Positions 36,201 through 48,200 of a stretch of DNA of 64,000 nt are shown here, one piece after another (position 1 is the stretch's first letter; every line of letters starts with the position of its first letter). Origin of the DNA: Inia geoffrensis (lineage: Eukaryota; Chordata; Mammalia; Artiodactyla; Iniidae); NCBI GenBank assembly GCA_036417435.1, contig CM070910.1, positions 71,408,784-71,472,783 of the forward strand, in the 5' to 3' direction. The position numbers were made by a program, and so were the translations under genes. The notes beneath the pieces were generated by a model, which worked only from the letters and a program-made list of their open reading frames with translations, did no database searches and was not told the DNA's origin.

Positions 36201-39200
36201 ATACGTTGTGTTTAGTTTCTGCTTTCAATAAAGAAGTTTTACTATACCTTTCAAATTCAGAGCAACTTTTGCACTTCACCTTTACCATGCTGCAGACAGG
36301 AAGTCCTGTCTCAATAAAGAACATATTGTTTGGTTATGGCGTGTCACATTGGCTCCTTGTGCTTTTGTTTTATAACCCTTTTAAAATTTCACATTATAAT
36401 ATATTTTATCACTTTTAGAAATTCAAGTTTTCTATTTCTACCATTTGGAACACTTTATTATGTGTATTATTAAAGTTAATCTGCTTACCGATTTTTGTTT
36501 AAAAAATAAAGTGCTTTCTGTGCCATTATTTCTTCAGTGTACAATTTTTTTTTTTTGCTTTTAGCTATACTGACATTTCAGTAAACATGAAATACAAGTA
36601 CAGGGACAAATTACATTTAAATGATTCAGTTTTGATACGTCCTGTGTTCAGATTCTTTGAATTACATTACCAAAGTGAATGTTACAAGTTTTTCCATGTG
36701 AAAAATACAGATTTGAGAGTTTTCTTTGCTTATTCATTCTCCAAGCGTAATCATAAACAAAAACAGAACCCAAACCATCTTTCCTCCCCTCCCTTATACA
36801 TAGGCGCATGTTTCCAGCAATGAGAGTGAAGATATCAGGATTAGATCCTCACCAGCAATATTACATTGCCATGGATATTGTGCCAGTGGACAATAAAAGA
36901 TACAGGTACAGTGATCAGATGGGTACAGAGGATAAGAAAACGCTGGGATTTTACAGGATACGCCTATTTAATCTGTGCTGATTATGATATTTGTTTCCAG
37001 AAGCCTGTAGAATTATCAGATCCATAATCCAAACCCTGTCACTTCCAGTAGTCTAGATGGTGCCTTCTCTTGCAATAAATGTGAAAAAAAAATTTGTTTT
37101 GCTTTTAGTAGATACAGAAATGTCTTTAAGTGTTGAGGAATTTTAATAAGGGGTCAGTTTAGTGTTGCTAAACTAAATGTGACTTTAATGTTGATTCACA
37201 TTTTAATTAGGATTTTGAGACAAAATGTTGAGTCAAGTTTGTAGATATACATAATAGTTAACAAATTGTTTCATTTTCTTCGTGATTTTTTGGACATTTA
37301 AATAATTTCCCTTTATTGTGTTACATACAAAATCATAGCCTTCTTCACAAGCTTTTTCCCCTTTAATTTGAGAAAATTATTGAAGATATTTTACAATTTA
37401 GAAAAAAAATTCTCAATTCATTACTATATTAAGACATTTTTAAGCTGGCAATGAATTTGTTACCTTACTGTTGTTTTTTTGGCTGGTAGTTAACACAGTA
37501 ATTTTTTTAAAGTTTTGTAGTGTTTGGATTTTGAGAGAATATATTTATCTAGATATCAAGTAAAGTTGGAAAAGATACTTTCTTCAGTATCAAACCAACC
37601 TTTGCTTTTCCTTCTGCAAGTAAGCAAATCAACAGTCGTCAATGGCAATTCTTTTTATTTTACTGAGGAGCTGAACTGATTCACTTTGTTATAAAGCAGA
37701 AACTAACACACCATTGTAAAGCAATTATACTCCAATAAAGATGTTTAAAAAAAATGCTAACATTTAAAAAAGGAAATTCTGAGTGGGAAATCGGAAGATG
37801 CTGCTTTAAATTTCTTTGTTTCTGTCTTTTAAATAAACAGCTAGAGCATTTAGTAAGTTTTTAAATGAAATCAGATTTGGTTTTTATTACTCTTTAAAGT
37901 TGCATCCCTTATTTTAATTAAATAATTCTTTAGGGAGCTTTGCTAAAATTATCTACTAGATGATAGAAGCTAGAAGGCATTGAAGTTTATTCTTTAAGTT
38001 TACTTGGTTTAAAATCCATATTCTAATTTGAGTTTTGCACTTAGGAAGACAATGTAATTCTAATGAGCTTAGAAATTATTCATTTTTCTTCTAAGTTTGT
38101 CTTCTATTTCTTTCTCCAAATCTCTTCCATATATTTTGGATGGTTTATTTTACTTAACTGATCCTTATTATTCACACATAAAGCAAGAAAAATTTCAAGT
38201 ATTAAGATGCCATATTATAAAAGATCAAATTATAAAACATAAATTTGCTTTCACTTATATTGCTTCTCAAGAAAAAAATTGTTTTTAGCATTTGTGTTGA
38301 GAATGTTTCACAAAGAATATGTAACATGTAACATTTATTCTCTTAGTGGGTGTGGATTTTTGAACTATTCAATATGCATACTTTTTCAAGGTTTTGACAG
38401 AGCATATCACTCTGTTTTGGCAATAGCTCTATATTCATTGTGCTGCTTTTCTTGCATTTCTAAGATTTGCATTTTATTTTCCGACTTTTTCAACAATGGT
38501 AGAAACAAATATTTTTGGCTTATTCTCTGCTATCAAAGAATGGTATTTGGTGAAATGAAAAGTGATTGTGATTTATTAGAATGTAAGATTAATATTCACA
38601 AAAGGCCATGCACTTAGGAGCTTATTTATTGAAATTGCACTCTATCAATTAAGGGGAATTGTTTTTAGTATTATTCGTTATTTTGTGATAATGTATTTTT
38701 TCCCAAGAAAAGGAATTAAAGAATAGAAGGCATATTGAACTCAAAAGAGAATGAAATGTGTGACCATATTGAAACAGTGAGCCTCACCAGAGATATTATG
38801 AAAATGTTTCATGCTATTTTTAAAAGAAATTTGCATATATACTGGTAGAATTCTGAGACTATTTGTAAATTGTTGCTTTAAATTGTATGCCATATTTTAA
38901 AACAAATGGAAGAAAAACATTGAAGTATATAATTTCATTTTCTACCCTTTTCTAAGTCAATCATCCATATACTAGTTTCTAGTTTTTGAATTAGTGTATT
39001 TTAAATTAACATTAATAAATGATGGTCTGAATATAAGATTAAACATTATTGTCTTATATACTACTTGAAACATTGTTATTTAAATGATTATTTTTATAGA
39101 GTCAATATAGTTGACATACACAAATAGAATAAGATGTTTTGTCTCTTAGTTAGAAAGGTAATGTTAATTAGATATATCATAATTTTTAAAGTTTGATGTG

Positions 39201-42200
39201 TATTTTAATTAGTGGTATAAAAAATTTAAAGAATTTTCTTACAATAGCCAAAAAAAGAGAAATATAGGAGATAAAGGCCTATGTTTTATGATTTTACAAA
39301 CTTTTAAAATTAAACAGAATATACTCAGTTTATAGTGTAATAGAGTTAGAAAAAATAATTATAAATGATAATAGATGGAACTTTTTTCCCTATGAAAATC
39401 AATTTACTGAAAGTTCTGACAATTTTCCCTGCCTTTCTACCATCTATCTCATCAGTTTGAACATAAGCGTAAAATGGGAAGTGATAAAGAAAGTGGGACA
39501 CTTTAAGATATAACTCTCAAGTATTTTTGAGATTTCCTTAAAGGGGAGATTGACAACTTAGTTTCTTCACGTCAATTGAACATCCAGATGAAAAATGGAA
39601 AACATCAGAATACAGACAGAATGTCTAATGTGTTTAAGTGTGATTCATCCAAATTAAAATACTTGCATTTATGGTGGGAATAGTGTGCATATTTTTCACT
39701 AAATCCTTAACATACAACTTTGAGTGGTCAGTAGGTTACCACTGCTTCAGAGAGTCTTTAAAAAGTGCTTGAATTCTTATTTTATATGCATTGAATGTAA
39801 AGAGCAAATCGTTGAATTTTAGACTTTTTAAAGGGTGCAGATTTTGTCTGAGTCTACTGAGTTGGAAATTCCAAGAAAGCAACAGTTCACAAACTGAGCC
39901 TTGTCATTGCCTTCTAGGTATGTTTACCACAGCTCTAAATGGATGGTGGCGGGCAACGCTGATTCCCCTGTGCCACCCCGGGTGTACATTCATCCGGACT
40001 CGCCTGCCTCAGGGGAGACTTGGATGAGACAAGTGATCAGTTTCGACAAGCTGAAGCTCACCAACAACGAACTGGATGACCAAGGCCACGTAAGTACATG
40101 GCCTCCCTAATTTGCCTCCATTGGATGGCGTGGGCTGTATCTGTACTGTGCCTGCCTGAAGGAAATGAACTTTTCTAAGATCATGAAATTCCTCTCCTGG
40201 TTGACTAGCCTGTGCACAGACTGCGCAAAATCTAGGTTATAGTTGCATCAGAGATGATGCCTGTGGCCGGAGTATTCTATGAAGCATTTAATAAGGAAAA
40301 CTAGATATTGCATTTGTATTGGAATGAAAGAACCTCAGGCAGCCATTTTTAGCCAAAACATTTGTTTGAAATCCCGTGAGGTGCCAATTATTATACTCTG
40401 AATATGAATTCTTGGCAGTTGGGTGAACAGTGATAACGATTTATTGTGTCCTGCCTGCATCCAGTTCTTTCTCCAGCTGAAGCTCGTGCTTCTCAATAAC
40501 AGCCCAGGCTTATGCTGTTTGCGTGTTCCACCTGCAAGATCCCGATTGTTTTGTAATGATATCTAAGGTGTCAAATACGTTGTAATAATTCCTTTTCGTC
40601 TTAAAACTACTGAAAAATGATATATATGCTAAAGCCAGCCATTTCAATAATATAGTCATTTTTAACACCTTATTAATTTTTACACAGTATTGTTCCTAGG
40701 CAAGACTACCCTTATTATTTTAGTAAATAAGTAACTCTGGATACATGCTGATTTCCACTCAATGCTAGCATTTCTATTAGGTTTCTGTTATTTGAGAGGG
40801 TTTTGACTGAAGCAGGATTGAAATGCCTTTTTAAGAGCATATATGGTACGTAAAAGGAATACCAACTAGTTCATTTCTCAAAGGGGTGACATGAAGATAG
40901 CATATTTATGGGCCAATCTTTTCAAACAAAAATGCAAACTGTCATAAGCTAGTAATACAGCGATGACAGGGTGTGATTTGTAAGTTGCTAGATAATATCT
41001 TAAGCAAATTGACCTTAATGAAGACATTCAAGTACAAATTTCATTGTGGTACAGATGCAGCATCTGGATTTTTAAGACTCATCTCTCTCAAACTGCCAGT
41101 ACTTTTGTTTATTTGTTGCCTTTCATATCCTAAACCAGAATCAGAAAAGTAACAGTGTACAGTTTATTTCTGAATCCCACTTCATGCCCTGTACTTTAGT
41201 GCATTACTTTGCTTCTCTTCTTTTTTTTCTGTATATACACAGTCAGGTTGTAACAGTTATTTTTCATTTGATTTCAATGAAAGAACACTAGTTTCTTCTG
41301 TCTCATTGAGGGAGCCAACTGTAAAATTTTGCCAGTGAATCCACTGAGGAGTCTTTAAATTTTTTTACAGTAAAAATTTTAAAAATAAATGGCACTAAGT
41401 GTTACCTGTTTTCAAAGCTTAAACATACCCTGCTTTTCTGAGTTCTGTAGTTTGAGAATATATCTTTTAAAGAGATAAGTGGGTCTAAAAGCTATACAGT
41501 GTCATATATAAGGGACAAACTCCTTTAAATAATTTAAATAAATATAGTCATTCTATAATTCAAATTCTTTCAGATCAAATTACTGGCTTTATATCTAATA
41601 TCTACCATATCTACAAAATTAGATATAGATCTAGTAATTTATCCATCTGATTTTAACTTTATAATTTCACTAGACTTTATTTAAAACAACATTCTCTAGA
41701 GAAACAGAACCAACAGACTGTATAGATATAGTTATAGGTATATAGATAGATATAGATAGAAATAGAGATAGAGATAGAGGAGGGATTTATTTTAGGGAAC
41801 TGGCTCACACAATTGTGGTGGCTGGTAGGTGCGAAATTTGCAAGGTGTGTGGGCAGGCTGAAGACCCAGGGAAGAGCTGATGTTGCAGCTTGAGCCTCGA
41901 GGCAGTTTGAAAGCAGAATCTCCTCTTCCTCAGGGGACCTCCACCTTTTTTCTCTTAAGTCTTTCAACTGATTGGGTAAGGCCCACCCACATTATGGAGG
42001 GTATCTGCTTTACTCTACTGATTTAAATGTTAACCTCAACTGAAAAGTACCTTCACAACGACATCAAGACTGGTGTTTGGCCAAACATCTAGGTACCATG
42101 GTCTAGCCAAGTTGACATATAACGTTAATTATCACACAGCATTTGTTTAAAATACAAAAGAATAGATTGCAACTTGAGCCACAATTGTTTATACCTAAAT

Positions 42201-45200
42201 AATTATAACATTTCACTCTTAAAAAAATACAAACATAGCAGAAAACAGACAAAATCTATAGAAGTGTGTCATCTTCCAGTAAAATTCTTTTAAGGTGTGA
42301 CAGGATGTAATACTTTAATAAAGGAAAGTAATTAGTGTGCGCAGGGAATAGGGAGAGAATAATATGTACCTGTGCCTTTTGGAAGCGAGGAAATTGCCTT
42401 TGCAAATAGTAAAAATGTACATATTGCTTGATACTAGAGGACAAGGTAGGAGGGAAAATGCTCTTTTCTGTTCTTTATTTAAAAACAAAGTTTTGAAGAC
42501 TTTGGAAAATGTAGTAAGAGATAAGAAGCCATAGTCTCTGCCTTCAGTGATCTTCTAGCCTAGATGGGGGGCGGGGGGAGAGGACAGGCACACAGGTGAT
42601 CGTGATGTCAGCGCAGAGCAGTGCAGCTGCCACATTGTTCCAGCCAGGAGAGATTGGGAAGGCTCTGTGAAGAAGGTGTCTGTTGTGTTTCTTTGCTCAG
42701 TTTGGTGACCCTAAATAAGGTTAGATTAGAGATTAGGAAGTCATTTCTTATTCTGTTGCTGATGTGATTTCAGTGTCTGAGAAGACAGCAGTACCATTGT
42801 GATGGGACTAACTCAGCAGTCCCTTTCCTGATGCAGAGACCTCTCAGGGACTCTCACCTCTCTGCCCTCGTACAGTTGAGCCTCCCCACCCCCCAATTCT
42901 AAAGGAAGTGACACTAATCTCTAACCAATCAAGCTGTAGATTCAAATGTGAGGTAATTTTCTAATTTGCTTTCTAAATTAGTTTCCTACATTTTGTCCTC
43001 TCAGTTCCCAGTTTTATTCCGCTAAAGGTGTACAAGTGTTCAACTTGGTGACTTGAGAACTCCATGTAGACCTGGGACTTTTATTAAACACAGAGAGATT
43101 GGAGGAAACAAATTGTCACGGGGCTGTAGGTGGACTTAGGGCTGCACAAAACATGAGATTATGTGCCATTGTGATTTTCCCCAAAGTGATTTTTCATCTT
43201 TCCAAACACCAAGAATTGTTTGGAGAGGAATACTGGTGAGAATCTAGAGATGTAGAAATGTCCCACCGCTCCACAGCTAATCTGTTTTTTTTTTTTCTGT
43301 TTAGCGTGTCAACTTTTTATTAAAGTTAAGAAAAATTAATCTTATAATTTTTAGGACTACACATGTATGTCTTTTTTTTAACATCTTTATTGGAGTATAA
43401 TTGCTTTACAATGTGTTAGTTTCTGCTTTATGACAAAGTGAATCAGCTATACATATACATATACCTCCATATCTCCTCCCTCTTGCGTCTCCCTCCCACC
43501 CTCCCTATCCCACCCTTCTAGGTGGTCACAGAGCACCGAGCTGATCTCCCTGTGCTATGCGGCTGCTTTCCACTAGCTAACTATTTTACGTTTGGTAGTG
43601 TATACATGTCCATGCCACTCTCTCACTTTGTCCCAGCTTACCCTTCCCCCTCCCCGTGTCCTCAAGTCCATTCTCTAGTAGGTCTGTGTCTTTATTCCTG
43701 TCCTGCTCCTAGGTTCTTCAGACCATTTTTTTTTTTTTTTTAGATTCCATATATATGTGTTAACATACGGTATTTGTTTTTCTCTTTCTGACTTACTTCA
43801 ATCTCCCCAGCTAATCTTGAATGTTGTGAAGACTTTATAATCCCTACTTGCCCTTTGGGGAGACCATAGTCATCTTTGTCTTGGATTGTATACAAACCAA
43901 GACAGGTCCTTGGATTACCTGGGAGCAGATGGTCAGCATGCTTGGGTGGGGTATTTCCTTCTCATCATGTGCATGTTTCACTTGGAATTTGCTGTCTGGA
44001 GGGAAACATTTAGGTGAACATTTCCCTGCAGAATTAGATAATTCTATATCCAAGGTAATTCTATATCTAAGGTAATGGTGCACCTTTAACCAGGGCAGGA
44101 CTTGTACCCACAGTGCTGGTGTACTTTGGAAGGAAGCACAGTCAGGCATCCACAGTCAGGAAACTTGTCGGAGGGTCTGTTCTTCCAGCTGCTGGGGATT
44201 CACTGATGCAGTCACCCTAGCTCTGAGTTTGTCCTCACCCTCTTCCCATTTCTGCTTGAGAATCAGATGGGGAAGCAAGAGGTCACAGGGGAGATTGCTA
44301 GATCTCCCTGATAGAAGGAACTTGCCATGGCTTAGAGGTCTAAGGTTCGTAAGCAAAAAACTTTGACTCTCTGGGCCTTGGTTCTCTCATGGGTTATATT
44401 GGAACCAGAGAATTTTGAGTGACTCAAATGAGCTGATGAATTTGAAAGTCCATATTTGTAAGGGGTGCTTCATACACAATGTCACACTTGAAACAAAACC
44501 CAGGCCACTTTGCTATGGAGCTTGCAACCCTGTGTAACTACCCTGACCCCTGCCATTGAAAGCAAGTCTGCATCTGGTATCACCGAAAATGCAGGGAGCC
44601 AGGTTTTTGTTATCTGCTCCTTCTTGGTCCTTTGCTTGACTTGTTGCAACACTGGCATTTAGGTCATGTAGAAAACTTCCAGAGTCAGCAGGTAGTGTTT
44701 CCCTATTGAGCTGTTTTGTAAGGGACAGGTGGTGTATCTGTCAAACTACAGGCACTTTAGGCCCATCAGATGAGGAATATGTAACATCGTGCTTCTTTTG
44801 ACTCAAACCTAGTATCTTTAACATGGGGAAAACCTGTATTAACCTTCACATGGGAAAGCACCCCGTGTTTATAGACAGAGGTCCACGTGACTATCTATGC
44901 TACTAGGTAATGCCCCAAAGAAAAAACATCCTCCATCTGAACAGAACAGAGAGCACGGAACATGCAGATCAGATGTAATTATTTGAGTTTCAGAAATGGG
45001 CATTATCATTGTGGTCTCCTTGTTTATAAGGCCAGTGGTTCTCCTTGTTCTACTTGTTCTATTAAATAAGCAAAATATTCTTGACGAATGGATAAAGAAG
45101 ATGTGGCACATATATACAATGGAATATTAGCCATAAAAAGAAACGAACTTGAGTTATTTGTAGTGAGGTGGATGGACCTGGAGTCTGTCATACAGAGGGA

Positions 45201-48200
45201 AGTAAGTCAGAAAGAGAAAAACAAATACAGTATGTTAACGCATATATACGGCGTCTAAGAAAAAAAAAATGTCATGAAGAACCTAGGGGTAAGATGGGAA
45301 TAAAGACACAGACCTACTAGAGCATGGACTTGAGGATGTGGGGAGGGGGAAGGGTAAGCTGTGACAAAGTGAGAGAGTGGCACGGACATATATATACTAC
45401 CAAACGTAAAATAGATAGCTAGTGGGAAACAGCCGCAAAGCACAGGGAGATCAGCTAGGTGATTTGTGACCACCTAGAGGGGTGGGATAGGGAGGGCGGG
45501 AGGGAGGGAGACGCAAGAGGGAAGAGATGTGGGAACGTATGTATATGTATAACTGATTCATTTTGTTATAAAGTAGAAACTAACACACCACTGTAAATCA
45601 ATTATACTCCAATAAAGATGTTAAAAAAATATTCTTGAACACTTGTCATTATAACTTTGATAGTTCATTCAAAAGCAAATAATGGAAAAAAAAGCAAATA
45701 ATGCTATTTTATGAGAATAACTAAGGCTTATTTAGCATTCTCTTAAAATTTCCAGGGATATACTATATTCCTATAGATCATATTGAAAGTATATTATTTT
45801 TCTTGAATAATTTTCAGGTTACTATTGGCAGTTACCCTTTAATGTGCAAACATAGGCATGCCTCATCTATTTCTGTACCCTACCCCAGTATACCCCACCT
45901 TAAGTCATTTTGGAGATTCCGTAAGGATATAAACAAATAAATGAAATTAAAGTGTATATAGCTATATAGAGAAATCTGCTTGAGAGAACAAAGACTTCAT
46001 AAAACAAGAACCCACTTTTCATTGACTAGTAAACAGAAACCCAAATGAATTTTTGTTTCCTTCACTACAAGCCAGTTCACTCTCGTCTTCTTGGCTATGC
46101 ACTGTATTTTTGTTTGTTTAATGTAAAGTGGCTTTTTCCAATTTTTATTCTGCTCTGGAATTTGCTAATCATTGGAATTAAATCTTGCTTTTTCATACTT
46201 TTCACAGCCAGACATACATTTCATGTTAGACTTAGTGTACACACACACACACACACACACAGAGAAAACAGACAGTGTTTTGGAAAACAGTACCTATCCT
46301 TACTACAAGCAGCACACTGTATTTTTCTACTTTATTTTCTAATTTTACTTATTTTAAAAATTTCCAGTTGCAACACTTTAAACTGATTTTGTGAGCCATG
46401 AATGAGTTAGTTGAAATTCTGTCCTTTTTTAAACCTGGAAAAAGACTTTTCCAGAGGTTGCTGATTTGTGCTGTGTGTCCCTGGGTGATGATGAAGGCTA
46501 TTGTCCCCTCTTGTCCTTTCCTCAGACTCATGCTGTTGTTCCATCAGGAAGGTCTGGTGGGTACCATCATTAGATCTGCTATCCAGGCATTTCCTCCACT
46601 GATAGAAAGAAAATTTCAGGGTTAAAAAAAACCCCAAACTGTTGGTTAATAACAGAGTGTAAAGACATCTTTTAGGGCAGCAAACACACTCTACAGGTAG
46701 AGGGCTATTTGCGTTTGGGCTGACCAGTGATTCTGAATTTGGTTTATTAAACTGCGCACATCCTGAAAAACATGAGGCAGGTCAACCAACCACTGTGTTT
46801 TTCCCAGACCTTTGTTTAAGCATTTCTCCAAACTCCTAACTCCTCAAAACCGGAATTCAAATCGTATCGCTCAGGAAAGATATAGATTCATTAACTAATC
46901 TCATTAGCGAATACCTTAATTTGGATTCCTGGCAGCAAATAGAAAATCCCATTGGATAGGGCTATTTCTTTTTTTTTTTTAATCATTGACATATACTATT
47001 TTTAATACACAGTCCATATTCAAAATTTTCCTGCTGTCACAATAATATCTTTTTAGTACTGTTTTTTCCTGTCGGGGTTCCAATCCAGAATCACACATTG
47101 TATTTATTTATTTATTTATTTATTAACGTCTTTATTGGAGTATCATTGCTTTACAATGTTGTGTTACTTTCTGCTGTATAACAAAGTGAATCAGCTAAAT
47201 GTATACATATATCCCCATATCCCCTCCCTCTTGCGTCTCCCTCCCACCCTCCCTATCACACCCCTCTAGTTGGTCACAGAGCACCGAGCTGATCTCCAGA
47301 AAGTAGACATAGAGGGTTAGGGCTATTTCTTTACCCCACCTCTTCAACCTTGACAGTATAAAACATATAAAGAAGGAGAAAACATTCACGCACAATTCCA
47401 TCCTCCAGAGCTGTGACCACTCTTCATATCTTTGTATGGGTCCTTTTTACTGTCTACTTTTATGTAGTTATGATAAGTTGAAAAGCAACTTGGATCCTTT
47501 ATTCTAATTTAAGATTTAAAAAGAAGCGTTTCATTATGTGGTTAAAAATGTCCTAAAAGCGTTAGTAATGGCTGAATAATGTTGTGTCCCACTGTGTGGA
47601 CTTTCATTTACCTAACCAATCTACTCATGTCAGTGGTTTATAGTTTTTCCACTGTTATAAATGGTGCGCTGCACATCTTTGTATATGAAACGCTTTTCTG
47701 GATTTGGAATATTTCCTTAGGATAAATTCTCAGAAGTGGAGTCTTTGGGCAGAAGGCAGTTGAACCATATCATCAGATTCCCCTAGCTGAGTCTGAGATC
47801 TTTTGCATCACCAGGCATCTGGGTTTGGGAAGCCTTGTTATGATGGGAGCACGGATGCTGGGCTCTCCAGGCAAACCAGAGACTTTGTGAGTCACACATA
47901 AGTCACACCCTGGGGTATCCTTAAAATCCCTTTGCCCTTGAATAGACATATTATGGTCACCAACAAGGGAAAAATGTTTCTGAAGAAAACCTTGGTGTGC
48001 AAATACTTATTTTTAGGGGATGGGTGTGGTAGAATTCAAATAATCATTTCAATCTCACTCTTAGTTTTATTGTTTGGGACTCTGTGTTCCATTAGGCTCA
48101 TTATAAATAAAAGGCTTATGAATTTATTCTTGTGTTTGCAGAAACAGAAAATTTGATGTTACGTTCGTATGGTTATACACAGGGTTCCGCCAAAATAGTG

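Noticed and set aside
42293..42300. Perfect T-box half-site AGGTGTGA in intron 4, possible TBX18 autoregulation
   Set aside because: An 8-mer is expected about twice by chance on both strands of 64 kb, and no second half-site is paired with it.
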